From: Pseudomonas sp. ANT_J12
GTDB lineage: Bacteria; Pseudomonadota; Gammaproteobacteria; Pseudomonadales; Pseudomonadaceae
Length of the DNA stretch: 64,000 bases
Assembly: GCF_008370045.1 (NCBI RefSeq)
Contig: NZ_VOBN01000005.1
Span: 124,001 to 188,000 of the forward strand
Reading direction: 5' to 3'
Part shown: piece by piece, positions 40,173 to 49,878 of the stretch
Position numbering within the stretch: position 1 is the first letter of the stretch
How the letters are laid out: every line of letters begins with the position of its first letter
Notes under the pieces: generated by a model
Seen by the model: only the letters and a program-made list of their open reading frames with translations
What the model was told of the DNA's origin: nothing
The model's database searches: none
Made by a program: the position numbers and the translations under genes

Positions 40173-41837
40173 ATGAGCACGAGCATCACGGCGGACGGCG
40201 TCATCGCCGGCCAGCCCGCGTTCCTGTCCAAGGAACGCATCATCGCCAAGCCCGGTTTCAACCGTTGGCTGGTACCACCGGCCGCGTTGGCCATCCACCT
40301 TTGCATCGGCATGGCCTACGGCTTCTCGGTGTTCTGGTTGCCGCTGTCCAAGGCCCTGGGCGTCACCGCTCCGGTCGCTTGTGCGCCGGACATGAGCTTC
40401 ATCTCACAAATCTTCTCGTCCCAATGTGACTGGCCGATCTCGATGCTCGGCTGGATCTACACCTTGTTCTTCATCTTCCTTGGCTGCTCGGCAGCGATCT
40501 GGGGTGGCTGGCTGGAGCATGCGGGTCCGCGCAAGGCCGGTGTTGTATCGGCACTGTGCTGGTGCGGTGGCCTGCTGATTTCGGCGCTGGGGATTTATAC
40601 CCACCAGATCTGGCTGATGTGGGTCGGCTCCGGGGTCATTGGCGGTATCGGCCTGGGCCTGGGCTACATCTCGCCAGTGTCGACCCTGATCAAGTGGTTC
40701 CCGGACAAGCGCGGCATGGCGACCGGCATGGCGATCATGGGCTTCGGTGGCGGCGCGATGGTGGGCGCTCCATTGGCGGCGGCACTGATGAGTCACTTCG
40801 CTTCGCCAACGGGCGTGGGCGTATGGCAGAGCTTCCTGGTGATGGCCGCGATCTACTTCGTGTTCATGATCGGCGGCGCACTGTCCTATCGCGTTCCGCC
40901 TACTGGCTGGAAGCCTGAAGGCTGGACCGCTCCGGCGAAAAAAGCGTCGAACGCGATGATCACTCATCGCCACGTTCACGTGAACGTCGCGTGGAAAACC
41001 CCGCAATTCCGCCTGGTGTGGCTGGTGCTGTGCCTGAACGTATCGGCTGGTATCGGCATCCTCGGCATGGCTTCGCCGCTGTTGCAGGAAGTGTTCGGCG
41101 GCAAATTGATCGGTGTCGACCTGCCATTTGGCAAGCTGGACGCCGGGCAACTGGCCTCGATCGCGGCGATTGCCGCCGGTTTCACCGGTTTGCTGAGTCT
41201 GTTCAACATCGGCGGCCGGTTCTTCTGGGCTTCGTTCTCCGACTACCTGGGTCGTAAAAACACCTATTTCGTGTTCTTTGCGTTGGGCTTTGCCCTGTAC
41301 GCGCTGATCCCGAACCTGGGTCACCTGGGCAACGTCGCGCTGTTCGTGGCGGCGTTCTGCATCATCCTGTCGATGTACGGCGGTGGTTTTGCGACCGTTC
41401 CGGCTTACCTGGCGGACCTGTTCGGTACGCAAATGGTCGGCGCGATCCACGGTCGTCTGCTGACGGCGTGGGCGGCGGCGGGCGTGTTGGGTCCGGTGTT
41501 GGTGAACTACCTGCGTGAATATCAACTGAGCATCGGCGTTGAACGTGCCGCGGCTTACGACATCACGTTGTACATCCTCGCGGGCCTGCTGGTGCTGGGT
41601 TTCCTGTGCAACCTGCTGGTGCGTCCGGTGGCCGACAAGTACTTCATGACCGACGCTGAACTGGCTGCCGAACAAGCGCTGGGCCACGACAAGGGTGCTG
41701 ACAGCAGCACCGTGCTGGAGTGGAAAGCGGCGCCGGGCAGCAAGCCTTTGGCGGTTGCGGCGTGGCTGGTGGTGGGGATTCCGTTGGCGTGGGGTGTGTG
41801 GGTGACCCTGCAGAAGACGGCGGTTCTGTTCCACTAA
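40173..41837 (+). CDS. OFA-family MFS transporter
   Basis: Major facilitator of 554 residues and about 12 transmembrane segments, related to oxalate:formate antiporters. It has RWLVPPAALAIHLCIGMAYGFSVFWLPL in the first span, GGIGLGLGYISPVSTLIKWFPDKRGMATG between spans 4 and 5, and NIGGRFFWASFSDYLGRKNTYF between spans 8 and 9. A longer loop than usual (about 50-75) and a long C-terminal tail are seen. GGGGGA lies before the ATG at 40173. Substrate unknown; probably a small carboxylate. Confidence 0.9.
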   Translation: MSTSITADGVIAGQPAFLSKERIIAKPGFNRWLVPPAALAIHLCIGMAYGFSVFWLPLSKALGVTAPVACAPDMSFISQIFSSQCDWPISMLGWIYTLFFIFLGCSAAIWGGWLEHAGPRKAGVVSALCWCGGLLISALGIYTHQIWLMWVGSGVIGGIGLGLGYISPVSTLIKWFPDKRGMATGMAIMGFGGGAMVGAPLAAALMSHFASPTGVGVWQSFLVMAAIYFVFMIGGALSYRVPPTGWKPEGWTAPAKKASNAMITHRHVHVNVAWKTPQFRLVWLVLCLNVSAGIGILGMASPLLQEVFGGKLIGVDLPFGKLDAGQLASIAAIAAGFTGLLSLFNIGGRFFWASFSDYLGRKNTYFVFFALGFALYALIPNLGHLGNVALFVAAFCIILSMYGGGFATVPAYLADLFGTQMVGAIHGRLLTAWAAAGVLGPVLVNYLREYQLSIGVERAAAYDITLYILAGLLVLGFLCNLLVRPVADKYFMTDAELAAEQALGHDKGADSSTVLEWKAAPGSKPLAVAAWLVVGIPLAWGVWVTLQKTAVLFH

Positions 41838-42143
41838 GTTCTCTGCACCTGATCGTTCCCACGCTCCGCGTGGGGATGCCTCCCGTGACGCGCTGCATCA
41901 CTTTCGAAGTGGACGCGGAGCGTCCGGGGCTGCACTCCCACGCAGAGCGTGGGAGCGATCAGCGATAAGGTATGTCTGGCATACCGTCTTCGCGGGCAAG
42001 CCTCGCTCCTACATGTCATTACAGGTATATCCCCGGCACCGTTGGGGTCTGTCCGTCAGCCATATCACCTCTCGTGTTTCTGTTTCGGCCCCGCGCCCCT
42101 ATAATGGCTGCCTTTTTCGCCCAATGATTTTGCGGAGCTGGTG
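41838..42143. other. Intergenic region before hisB
   Basis: Holds repeat copy 1, a single REP half near 41989-42011 and a TATAAT box at 42100-42105, 38 bases before the hisB ATG, which is a likely promoter for the his genes. Confidence 0.55.
41851..41960. repeat. Intergenic palindromic element, copy 1
   Basis: Begins GATCGTTCCCACGCTCC and ends GAGCGTGGGAGCGATC, with inner inverted segments around GGACGCGGAGCGTCC. Same element as at 46199, 52844, 54288, 58389 and 63811. Located after the MFS gene. A single REP-like half (GCGGGCAAGCCTCGCTCCTACA-type, abbreviated) follows near 41989-42011. Confidence 0.9.
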
Positions 42144-42737
42144 ATGGCCGAACGTAAGGCGTCAGTCGAGCGCGACACTCTGGAAACCCAGATCAAAGCC
42201 TCGATCAACCTGGATGGCACCGGAAAGGCCCGATTTGATATCGGTGTTCCTTTTCTTGAGCACATGCTGGACCAGATCGCCCGTCACGGGCTGATCGACC
42301 TGGATATTGTCAGCAAGGGCGACCTGCATATCGACGACCACCACACCGTGGAAGACGTCGGTATCACCCTGGGTCAGGCCTTTGCCAAAGCCATCGGCGA
42401 CAAGAAAGGCATCCGTCGCTACGGCCACGCCTACGTGCCGCTCGATGAAGCGCTGTCGCGCGTAGTGATCGACTTCTCCGGCCGTCCTGGCCTGCAGATG
42501 CACGTTCCCTATACCCGCGCCACCGTTGGCGGCTTCGACGTGGACCTGTTCCAGGAATTCTTCCAGGGCTTCGTCAACCACGCCCTCGTCAGCCTGCACA
42601 TCGACAACCTGCGTGGCACCAACACCCACCACCAGATCGAAACCGTGTTCAAGGCTTTCGGCCGCGCATTGCGCATGGCGGTCGAGCTGGATGACCGCAT
42701 GGCCGGACAAATGCCGTCGACCAAGGGCGTTCTGTAA
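42144..42737 (+). CDS. hisB: Imidazoleglycerol-phosphate dehydratase HisB
   Basis: Sixth step of histidine synthesis, 197 residues. Metal-binding His-rich motifs are present: [25 protein letters not shown] ([15 protein letters not shown]), [21 protein letters not shown] and [20 protein letters not shown] 42144 has GGAG 6 bases upstream; a GTG one codon earlier is too close. This is the monofunctional form without the N-terminal phosphatase. The stop overlaps the hisH start (TAATG). Confidence 0.98.
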   Translation: MAERKASVERDTLETQIKASINLDGTGKARFDIGVPFLEHMLDQIARHGLIDLDIVSKGDLHIDDHHTVEDVGITLGQAFAKAIGDKKGIRRYGHAYVPLDEALSRVVIDFSGRPGLQMHVPYTRATVGGFDVDLFQEFFQGFVNHALVSLHIDNLRGTNTHHQIETVFKAFGRALRMAVELDDRMAGQMPSTKGVL

Positions 42738-43375
42738 TGCAGACGGTCGCGGTTATCGATTACGGCATGGGCAACCTGCACTCGGTGGCCAAGGCCCTCG
42801 AGCACGTCGGTGCCGGCAAGGTGTTGATCACCAGCGATGCCGCTGTGATTCGCGAAGCTGACCGGGTGGTATTCCCCGGCGTCGGCGCGATTCGCGATTG
42901 CATGGCGGAGATCCGTCGCCTGGGCTTCGATTCTCTGGTGCGTGAAGTCAGCCAGGACCGTCCGTTCCTCGGCATTTGCGTGGGCATGCAAGCCCTGCTC
43001 GACAGCAGTGAAGAGAACGACGGCGTGGACTGCATCGGCCTGTTCCCTGGCGCGGTGAAGTTCTTCGGCAAAGACCTGCATGAAGACGGTGAACACCTGA
43101 AAGTCCCGCACATGGGCTGGAACGAAGTGAAGCAGACGGTGAGTCACCCGCTGTGGCACAACATTCCGGACCTGGCGCGTTTCTACTTCGTGCACAGCTA
43201 CTACATCGCTGCAGGCAATGCGCGGCAAGTGGTGGGTGGCGGTCACTACGGTGTCGATTTCGCCGCAGCGCTGGCCGATGGCTCGCGTTTCGCCGTGCAG
43301 TTCCACCCGGAGAAGAGCCATACCCATGGCCTGCAATTGCTGCAGAACTTCGCCGCGTGGGATGGTCGCTGGTAA
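42737..43375 (+). CDS. hisH: Imidazole glycerol phosphate synthase glutaminase subunit HisH
   Basis: Class-I glutamine amidotransferase of 212 residues that feeds ammonia to HisF. The nucleophile Cys is in [18 protein letters not shown], and the His/Glu pair is in [29 protein letters not shown] is the usual oxyanion-strand region. It starts on the last base of the hisB stop and is followed directly by the DUF2164 gene. Confidence 0.98.
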   Translation: MQTVAVIDYGMGNLHSVAKALEHVGAGKVLITSDAAVIREADRVVFPGVGAIRDCMAEIRRLGFDSLVREVSQDRPFLGICVGMQALLDSSEENDGVDCIGLFPGAVKFFGKDLHEDGEHLKVPHMGWNEVKQTVSHPLWHNIPDLARFYFVHSYYIAAGNARQVVGGGHYGVDFAAALADGSRFAVQFHPEKSHTHGLQLLQNFAAWDGRW

Positions 43376-43633
43376 ATGGCCGTCAAGAAGAAGCCGCCGA
43401 TCCTGACCCTCACTCCCGAACAGGAGAACGAGGCCAATCACAAGATCAAGCGCTTTATGGAGGATCGCTTCGAACTGGACCTGGGTTCGTTCGAAGCGGC
43501 TGAAATCCTTGAGCTGTTTACCCGCGAAATTGCGCCGCACTATTACAACAGAGCGATTTTCGATGTGCAGACGCACCTTAAAGAAAGGTTCGAAAGCATC
43601 GAAAGCGACCTGTGGGCGCTTGAGAAGAATTAG
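43376..43633 (+). CDS. DUF2164 family protein within the his operon
   Basis: Protein of 85 residues of the DUF2164 family. It has a Lys-rich start (MAVKKKPPILTLTPEQENEA) and the conserved FMEDRFELDLGSFEAAEILELFTREIAPHYYNRAI. The ATG follows the hisH stop with no gap, and ribosome re-initiation is likely. Its place inside the histidine genes is typical of Pseudomonas; function unknown. Confidence 0.92.
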   Translation: MAVKKKPPILTLTPEQENEANHKIKRFMEDRFELDLGSFEAAEILELFTREIAPHYYNRAIFDVQTHLKERFESIESDLWALEKN

Positions 43634-43640
43634 GGCAGCG

Positions 43641-43716
43641 GCAAGCTTCAAGCTGCAAGCTGCAAGAAGTAGACACGCGTGCGCGCTTGCAGCTTATGGC
43701 TTGCAGCTTGCAGCTC
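43641..43716. repeat. REP-like element between DUF2164 gene and hisA
   Basis: Repeated AGCTTCAAGCTGCAAGCTG-type blocks (43644-43666) face their complements CTTGCAGCTTATGGCTTGC and so on (43686-43715). They form a long imperfect hairpin within the his transcript. Confidence 0.85.
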
Positions 43717-43733
43717 TTTGACGAAGGAAAAGC

Positions 43734-44474
43734 ATGCTAATTATTCCCGCTATCGATCTTAAAGACGGTGCCTGTGTTCGTCTGCGCCAGGGCCGCATGG
43801 AAGATTCCACGGTGTTCTCCGATGACCCGGTGAGCATGGCCGCCAAGTGGGTGGAGGGCGGTTGCCGTCGTCTGCATCTGGTCGATTTGAACGGCGCCTT
43901 CGAAGGCCAGCCGGTCAACGGCGAAGTGGTCACAGCCATCGCCAAGCGCTACCCGAACCTGCCGATCCAGATCGGCGGCGGTATCCGCTCCCTGGAAACC
44001 ATCGAGCACTACGTGAAAGCGGGCGTGAGCTACGTGATCATCGGCACCAAAGCCGTGAAAGATCCGGCCTTCGTCGCTGAAGCGTGCCGCGCATTCCCGG
44101 GTAAGGTGATCGTTGGCCTCGACGCTAAAGACGGTTTCGTCGCCACCGACGGCTGGGCTGAAATCAGCACCATCCAGGTGATCGACCTGGCCAAGCAGTT
44201 TGAAGCCGACGGCGTGTCCGCGATCGTTTATACCGACATCGCCAAAGACGGCATGATGCAGGGCTGCAACGTACCGTTCACCGCCGCGCTGGCCGCTGCC
44301 ACGCGCATTCCGGTGATCGCGTCCGGTGGCATTCACAACCTCGGTGACATCAAGTCGCTGCTCGACGCCAAGGCGCCGGGCATCATCGGCGCGATCACCG
44401 GCCGCGCGATTTATGAGGGCACGCTTGATGTTGCAGAAGCCCAAGCCTTTTGTGATGGCTACGCGGCCAGATAA
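43734..44474 (+). CDS. hisA: Phosphoribosylformimino-AICAR ribotide isomerase HisA
   Basis: Fourth step of histidine synthesis, an Amadori rearrangement; 246 residues with a TIM-barrel fold. [20 protein letters not shown] contains the catalytic Asp8. The phosphate loops are [14 protein letters not shown] and [15 protein letters not shown], and [13 protein letters not shown] carries the second catalytic Asp. AAGGAAA lies 6 bases before the ATG. It is separated from upstream and downstream his genes by REP-like elements, which may tune relative expression. Confidence 0.98.
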   Translation: MLIIPAIDLKDGACVRLRQGRMEDSTVFSDDPVSMAAKWVEGGCRRLHLVDLNGAFEGQPVNGEVVTAIAKRYPNLPIQIGGGIRSLETIEHYVKAGVSYVIIGTKAVKDPAFVAEACRAFPGKVIVGLDAKDGFVATDGWAEISTIQVIDLAKQFEADGVSAIVYTDIAKDGMMQGCNVPFTAALAAATRIPVIASGGIHNLGDIKSLLDAKAPGIIGAITGRAIYEGTLDVAEAQAFCDGYAAR

Positions 44475-44563
44475 AGCAGCTTCAAGTTGCAAGCTGCGAG
44501 CTGCAAGTTAGAGCGCGGCAGTGATCTGCTCTGTCTTGCAGCTTGAAGCTCCAAGCTTGCAAC
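44474..44563. repeat. REP-like element between hisA and hisF
   Basis: AGCTTCAAGTTGCAAGCTGC-type block near 44478 and CTTGCAGCTTGAAGCTCC-type block near 44534 form an imperfect inverted pair, the same family as at 43641-43716. Confidence 0.82.
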
Positions 44564-44584
44564 TCTTAATCGGAGATTAAGCCC

Positions 44585-45355
44585 ATGGCGTTAGCCAAAC
44601 GCATCATCCCTTGCCTGGACGTGGACAACGGCCGGGTCGTCAAAGGTGTGAAGTTCGAGAACATCCGCGACGCCGGTGACCCGGTGGAAATCGCCCGTCG
44701 CTACGACGAGCAGGGTGCCGATGAGATTACCTTTCTCGACATCACCGCCAGCGTCGATGGCCGCGACACCACGCTGCATACCGTCGAGCGCATGGCCAGC
44801 CAGGTGTTTATCCCGCTGACCGTGGGCGGTGGCGTGCGTACCGTGCAGGACATTCGCAACTTGCTGAATGCCGGCGCGGACAAGGTGTCGATCAACACCG
44901 CCGCCGTGTTCAACCCGGAATTCGTTGGCGAAGCGGCGCAGCATTTCGGCTCGCAATGCATCGTCGTCGCCATCGACGCGAAGAAGGTGTCACTGCCGGG
45001 CGAAACCCCTCGCTGGGAAATCTTCACCCACGGTGGCCGCAAGCCGACCGGCCTCGACGCCGTCGAGTGGGCGAAGAAGATGGAAGGCCTGGGCGCTGGT
45101 GAAATCCTCCTGACCAGCATGGACCAGGATGGCATGAAGAACGGCTTCGACCTGGGTGTTACCCGTGCGATCAGCGATGCGCTGGGCATTCCGGTGATCG
45201 CTTCCGGCGGTGTCGGTAACCTGCAACATCTGGCTGACGGCATTATCGAAGGCCACGCCAGTGCGGTGCTGGCGGCGAGTATTTTCCACTTCGGCGAATA
45301 CACCGTGCAGGAAGCCAAGGCTTACATGGCCCATCGCGGCATCGTGATGCGCTAA
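44585..45355 (+). CDS. hisF: Imidazole glycerol phosphate synthase cyclase subunit HisF
   Basis: Cyclase subunit of 256 residues that pairs with HisH to make imidazole glycerol phosphate and AICAR. TIM-barrel motifs are seen: [16 protein letters not shown] with catalytic Asp11, [42 protein letters not shown] with catalytic Asp130, and [16 protein letters not shown] lies 9 bases before the ATG. Last his gene of the cluster. Confidence 0.98.
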   Translation: MALAKRIIPCLDVDNGRVVKGVKFENIRDAGDPVEIARRYDEQGADEITFLDITASVDGRDTTLHTVERMASQVFIPLTVGGGVRTVQDIRNLLNAGADKVSINTAAVFNPEFVGEAAQHFGSQCIVVAIDAKKVSLPGETPRWEIFTHGGRKPTGLDAVEWAKKMEGLGAGEILLTSMDQDGMKNGFDLGVTRAISDALGIPVIASGGVGNLQHLADGIIEGHASAVLAASIFHFGEYTVQEAKAYMAHRGIVMR

Positions 45356-45430
45356 AACCCATACAGGCCAGTGGACAGCATGGCGGGCTCAGGGCACTCT
45401 TGGGCACGCCATGGATTTCGGTAGCCCGAC

Positions 45431-46186
45431 ATGCTCAAACGTTTTCTTCTTGTCCTCGCCAGCGCTTCTCTGTTGCTCATCAACGCAGCCCGCGCCGAAG
45501 AAAGTCCCGCCACCGACCTGGTGCTGCTGACGGAAAACTTCCCGCCCTACAACATGGCGAAGAACGGCAAAAACTTCGCTCAGGACGAGAACATCAATGG
45601 CATCGCCGTGGACATCGTCCGCGAGATGTTCAAACGCGCCAACATCACCTACAGCCTGACCCTGCGTTTCCCCTGGGAGCGCATCTATAAGATCGCCCTG
45701 GAAAAACCCGGTTACGGCGTGTTTGTCATGGCGCGGCTGCCGGATCGCGAAAAGCTTTTCAAGTGGGTCGGCCCCATCGGCCCGGATGACTGGATCATGC
45801 TGGCCAAGGCTGACAGCAAGATCACCCTCGATACCCTGGAGCAGGCGCGCAAGTACAAGATCGGCGCCTACAAGGGCGACGCGATTGCCGAGACCCTGGC
45901 CAAGCAAGGCTTGAAGCCGATTGTGGTGCTACGGGATCAGGACAATGCCAAAAAACTGGTCAGCGGCCAGATTGACCTGTGGGCCACCGGCGACCCGGCC
46001 GGGCGTTATCTGGCCCGCCAGGACGGCGTGACCGGGCTCAAGACCGTACTGCGCTTCAACAGCGCCGAGTTGTATCTGGCGCTGAATAAAGAGGTGCCGG
46101 ATGAGACCGTGGCCAAGCTGCAAGCGGCGCTGGACCAGCTGCGCAAGGAAGGCGTGGTTGACGAGATCATGGCGAAGTATCTCTGA
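45431..46186 (+). CDS. Periplasmic amino-acid-type substrate-binding protein
   Basis: Solute-binding family 3 protein of 251 residues. It has a signal peptide (MLKRFLLVLASASLLLINAARA) and the domain pattern LTENFPPYNMAKNG, INGIAVDIVREMFKRA and FPWERIYKIALEKPGYGVF. No transporter permease or ATPase lies nearby, so it may serve a distant transporter or act as a sensor ligand protein. The same gene follows hisF in P. aeruginosa as I recall (PA5139). Ligand unknown. Confidence 0.88.
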   Translation: MLKRFLLVLASASLLLINAARAEESPATDLVLLTENFPPYNMAKNGKNFAQDENINGIAVDIVREMFKRANITYSLTLRFPWERIYKIALEKPGYGVFVMARLPDREKLFKWVGPIGPDDWIMLAKADSKITLDTLEQARKYKIGAYKGDAIAETLAKQGLKPIVVLRDQDNAKKLVSGQIDLWATGDPAGRYLARQDGVTGLKTVLRFNSAELYLALNKEVPDETVAKLQAALDQLRKEGVVDEIMAKYL

Positions 46187-46198
46187 CTATTGGCTGCC

Positions 46199-46300
46199 CG
46201 TTCCCACGCTCCCGCGTGGTAACGCCGCCCGTGACGCTCTGCGTCACAGTGGACGCGGAGCATCCATGGCTGCATTCCCATGCAGAGCGTGGGAACGATC
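46199..46300. repeat. Intergenic palindromic element, copy 2
   Basis: Same element as at 41851: CGTTCCCACGCTCC at the left and GAGCGTGGGAACGATC at the right, with an internal GTGACGCTCTGCGTCAC hairpin. It lies between convergent genes. Confidence 0.88.
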
Positions 46301-46305
46301 GTGTT

Positions 46306-47082
46306 TCAGCGGTACACGCCATCTTTTCCATGCGCAGCCGTCGCCCGATTGCTGCGCACACTGATCATCATTTTGATGTTGATCCAGTCAATCCCCTGAG
46401 CCTTCAGCTTCGGCAACTCACGTTCCAGCACCGCCAGTGTCTGCGGATATGGATGCCCGATCATCACCGCCGAACCCTGTTTGTGCGCGAGGCTGATCGC
46501 CGTCTGTAGCTGAGTGAAGATCGCCGCTTCCGTGCGTTCGTCATCGAGAAACACATCCCGTGAAACGCTCGCCAATCCGATCCTCTGTGCTTCAGCCGCG
46601 CCCACGGTTTGCGCGCTGGTGCGGCTGTCGACGAAGAATTTGTGCCGGCGCTGCAAGTCCGCCATCAGCCAGGCCATGGCCGGTTGTTGCGCGGTCATGC
46701 GGCTGCCCATGTGGTTGTTGATGCCGGCGGTGTACGGCACAGCCTTGAACGCGGAGTCGAGGCGTTTTTCCAGCTCTTCGATAGGCAGGTCGGGGTGCCA
46801 GGCGAACGGGCCGGTGGCCGGGTCCATGGGCATGTGGAGGATGACGATTTTGCCGGCGCGATGAGCTTCGCGGGCGAATTCGGCGGCGTGGGGTGTGTCG
46901 GGCATGATCGCCGTCGTCACCGGGCCGGGCAGGGCGAGCACGCGACGATCCCGGGGCAGGTTTTGCCCCAGGTCATCGATGATCAGTGTCAGGTAAGCCT
47001 TGTGTGGCGTCGGCTTGGCGGGTTCTGCGTGAGCAGCACCCGCCAGGCAGCACACCAGAGCGAGGATCAACCGCAGGCGCAT
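46306..47082 (-). CDS. Divergent polysaccharide deacetylase family protein
   Basis: Exported protein of 258 residues with a signal peptide (MRLRLILALVCCLAGAAHA). The NodB-like barrel is recognisable in LTLIIDDLGQNLPRDRRVLALPGPVTTAIMPDTP and KIVILHMPMDP, with NNHMGSRMTA after it. The set of metal-binding residues is divergent from true deacetylases. The gene starts 1 base after the ctpA stop on the same strand, within envC-ctpA-deacetylase, so a role in cell wall remodelling is likely. Confidence 0.92.
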   Translation of the reverse strand: MRLRLILALVCCLAGAAHAEPAKPTPHKAYLTLIIDDLGQNLPRDRRVLALPGPVTTAIMPDTPHAAEFAREAHRAGKIVILHMPMDPATGPFAWHPDLPIEELEKRLDSAFKAVPYTAGINNHMGSRMTAQQPAMAWLMADLQRRHKFFVDSRTSAQTVGAAEAQRIGLASVSRDVFLDDERTEAAIFTQLQTAISLAHKQGSAVMIGHPYPQTLAVLERELPKLKAQGIDWINIKMMISVRSNRATAAHGKDGVYR

Positions 47083-47083
47083 C

Positions 47084-48412
47084 TCAGCGGCCGGAGGTGA
47101 TGCTCAGCCCTTTGAGCAGGCTCAGGGCCTGGGCCAGTTGGTAATCGTCATCCTGCGGCATCGCCTTGGCTTTGCTGCTGGACGTCGGCTTGTCGGCGCC
47201 GCCGTTGCCATTGCCCAAGTGACCTTGCAGATCGGCTTCCTTGAAGTACTCGCCGTCCTGCTCGTTGGTGATCTTGGCCTTGCGCACTTCGATGTCCGGG
47301 ACGATGCCCTGGGCCTGGATCGAGCGACCGTTCGGCGTGTAATACAGCGCCGTGGTGATCTTCAGGGCGCGGTCGTTATTCAGCGGCAGCACGGTTTGTA
47401 CCGAGCCTTTGCCGAAACTCGTGGTGCCCATGACCACTGCGCGTTTCTGATCCTGCAAGGCGCCGGCGACGATTTCCGAAGCCGAGGCGCTGCCGCCGTT
47501 GATCAGTGCGACCATCGGCACGGCTTCGCTTTCGTCCTTGCCGGTGGCGGAGAAGCGCAGCTCGGAGTTGGCGATGCGGCCTTTGGTGTAGACGATCAGG
47601 CCCTTGGTGATGAAGTGATCGACCACTTCCACTGCTGCTTGCAGCACGCCGCCCGGGTTGTTGCGCAGGTCGAGGATGATGCCGTTGAGCTTCTTGCCAT
47701 TGTCCTTGCGCAACTTGGCCAGGGCCTTGGAGACCTCTTCGCCGGTCTTGACCTGGAACTGGGTGATACGGATGTAGCCGTAGCCCGATTCCAGCAGCTG
47801 CGCCTTGACGCTCTTGACCTGGATGGTGGCGCGGGTCAGCACCACGTCGAAAGGTGTGCCGCCATCGCGGACCAGGGTCAGGGTGATTTTCTGGCCGATC
47901 TTGCCGCGCATCTTGTCCACGGCTTCGGTCATGCTCTGGCCGCGGGTCGGGGCGCCGTTGATCTTGACGATGAAGTCGCCAGCCTGGATGCCGGCCTTGG
48001 AGGCCGGGGTGTCATCGATCGGCGACACCACTTTGATGAAACCGTCCTCGGCACCGACTTCGATGCCCAGCCCACCGAATTCGCCGCTGGTGCTTTCCTG
48101 CAGCTCGGCGAAATCTTCCGGGCCCAGGTAGGCGGAGTGCGGGTCGAGGTTGCTGAGCATGCCCTTGATGGCATTTTCCAGCAGGGTCTTGTCATCGACC
48201 GGTTCGACATAGGCAGCCTTGATCCGGTCCATGACCTCGGCAAAGGTGCGCAACTCGTCCAGAGGCAATGGCGCCTTGGTGGTCGCAGCCGTGCCCGCAG
48301 GTGCAGGCGCTGGCGCCGTTGCCGGGGCAGGCTGAGCGGCAAACGCCAGAGGCGCGCCGATCACCAGGGCGATCGTCAGGGCCAGCGAGGTAAGGCGGGA
48401 CAAATGCAGCAT
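47084..48412 (-). CDS. ctpA: S41 carboxy-terminal processing protease
   Basis: Periplasmic serine protease of 442 residues that trims proteins involved in peptidoglycan remodelling. The signal peptide is followed by a Pro/Ala linker and an N-terminal helical region. A PDZ domain follows (GGLGIEVGAEDGFIKVVSPIDDTPASKAG), then the protease core with the catalytic Ser in GGSASASEIVAGAL and Lys in TTSFGKGSVQ. Length fits the CtpA/CtpB type rather than long Prc. Middle gene of envC-ctpA-deacetylase. Confidence 0.95.
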   Translation of the reverse strand: MLHLSRLTSLALTIALVIGAPLAFAAQPAPATAPAPAPAGTAATTKAPLPLDELRTFAEVMDRIKAAYVEPVDDKTLLENAIKGMLSNLDPHSAYLGPEDFAELQESTSGEFGGLGIEVGAEDGFIKVVSPIDDTPASKAGIQAGDFIVKINGAPTRGQSMTEAVDKMRGKIGQKITLTLVRDGGTPFDVVLTRATIQVKSVKAQLLESGYGYIRITQFQVKTGEEVSKALAKLRKDNGKKLNGIILDLRNNPGGVLQAAVEVVDHFITKGLIVYTKGRIANSELRFSATGKDESEAVPMVALINGGSASASEIVAGALQDQKRAVVMGTTSFGKGSVQTVLPLNNDRALKITTALYYTPNGRSIQAQGIVPDIEVRKAKITNEQDGEYFKEADLQGHLGNGNGGADKPTSSSKAKAMPQDDDYQLAQALSLLKGLSITSGR

Positions 48413-48446
48413 GTCGAACGAACTCCTAATGTAGGTGACTCAACGC

Positions 48447-49742
48447 CTATCCTTGCGCGCGGCACCATTGCGCCGGATCACTCGGGTGACCCTGCTGACG
48501 AATTGCGAAATACAGCGCCGGTGTGTCCTGCCCGCCGCTGTTACCGACAGTGGAGATGGACTCACCGGCTTTAACCACATCACCCGCAGACTTGAGCAGC
48601 GTCTGGTTGTGACCATAAAGACTCAAGAAACCGTTGCCGTGGTCCAGAATCACCAGCAGCCCCGCGCCGCGCAACCAATCGGCGAACACCACGCGACCAC
48701 CGTGCACGGCATGCACCTGGCTGCCGGCGGAGGCGCTGATCATCACCCCATCCCACTTGGTCCGGGCATCATCGCCGCGGCTTTCGCCGAAGCGCGCCAA
48801 CAGTCGACCATCAACCGGCCATGGAAGTTTGCCGCGGGCTGACGCAAATGCGCCGCCGAAGGTTTCGCCTGAACTTGAAACCAGCGCGCCGGGTGTCGAT
48901 TTAGGCGGTTTGCGTGGGGCATCAGTGTTGGCATCGGCCTGTTCCTGAGCCTCACGTAAACGCTTTTTTTCGGCTTCCTGCTGGGCGATCAGCGCTTTTT
49001 GCCGCGCTTCTTCTGCCTCACGGGCCTGACGGGCCAGGGTTTCTTCAATGGTTTTAAGGACTTTAGACAGGTCTGCCTGATCCTGCTCGCGGGTGGCGAG
49101 CTTCTGATCGCGCGCCTTGACGTCGTCGTTGAGCTTGGCCAGGACTTTCTGCCGCTCCTGGCGAACTTTGTCGAGTTCGTCGCGCTGGCTGTCGAGGCTG
49201 CTTTTCTGCACCAGCAACTGCGCCTGTTGCATGGAGATGTCTTTTTCGACATTGGCCAGTTGGCGCAGGGTTTCGTTGAAATTCTTCAGCTGCTCCAGGC
49301 GGGCCTGGCTCAGGTAGTCGTAATAGGTGAGGGTGCGGGCGAATTTTTCCGGGTTCTGCTGGTTGAGCAGCAGTTTCAGGTACTCCTGACGGCCATTCTG
49401 ATAGGCCGCGCGGGCCTGGATGGCGATCAGTCGCTGCTGTTCAATGCGCGCGCTCTGGAGTTTTTTTTTCTCACCATCGAGTCGCTGCAGCTCGGATTCG
49501 CTTTTCTTCAGCTCTTTTTGCAGAGCGTCGACCTGCTTCTCCAGCTTGCCCATCTCGGTCTCGGTGCCCTTGAGATCCTTTTGCACACCGGATTTTTCTT
49601 CCTGGAGCTTGCCCAGCAGTTTTTTCAGCTCGGCAATGTCCTGACGCGTGGCGTCCAACTGTTGTTGGGTTTGCGCGCGCTCGTCAGCAAAGGCCGGTTG
49701 GAGCAGGCAAGTCAGAGCAAGGGCTATCAGGACGCGAAGCAT
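48447..49742 (-). CDS. envC: EnvC-family murein hydrolase activator
   Basis: Periplasmic activator of septal amidases, about 431 residues. It has a signal peptide (MLRVLIALALTCLLQPAFA), then a long coiled coil of roughly 220 residues (KEEKSGVQKDLKGTETEMGKL and on) and a C-terminal LytM (M23) domain. The LytM domain lacks the metal-binding His and Asp set of active enzymes (GVMISASAGSQVHAVHGGRVVFADW, LYGHNQTLL), as in E. coli EnvC. ATG 49742 is preferred over a GTG at 49757. Ends with WCRAQG. Confidence 0.93.
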   Translation of the reverse strand: MLRVLIALALTCLLQPAFADERAQTQQQLDATRQDIAELKKLLGKLQEEKSGVQKDLKGTETEMGKLEKQVDALQKELKKSESELQRLDGEKKKLQSARIEQQRLIAIQARAAYQNGRQEYLKLLLNQQNPEKFARTLTYYDYLSQARLEQLKNFNETLRQLANVEKDISMQQAQLLVQKSSLDSQRDELDKVRQERQKVLAKLNDDVKARDQKLATREQDQADLSKVLKTIEETLARQAREAEEARQKALIAQQEAEKKRLREAQEQADANTDAPRKPPKSTPGALVSSSGETFGGAFASARGKLPWPVDGRLLARFGESRGDDARTKWDGVMISASAGSQVHAVHGGRVVFADWLRGAGLLVILDHGNGFLSLYGHNQTLLKSAGDVVKAGESISTVGNSGGQDTPALYFAIRQQGHPSDPAQWCRAQG

Positions 49743-49796
49743 AGAGGCGGGCGACACCAGGGAAAGGGACGGCCTAGTATGCCCGCCAAGCGCCGC

Positions 49797-49834
49797 AAAA
49801 AAAACGCCTCAAAGGCAACTGCTTTGAGGCGTTC
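49797..49834 (-). terminator. Terminator after gpmI
   Basis: AACGCCTCAAAG / CTTTGAGGCGTT with a 7-base loop. The minus-strand T-run is eight bases long. Confidence 0.9.
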
Positions 49835-49878
49835 GTCATAAAAAGCCGTTTCAGGCTGTTTATAAGGGGCTTTTACGC

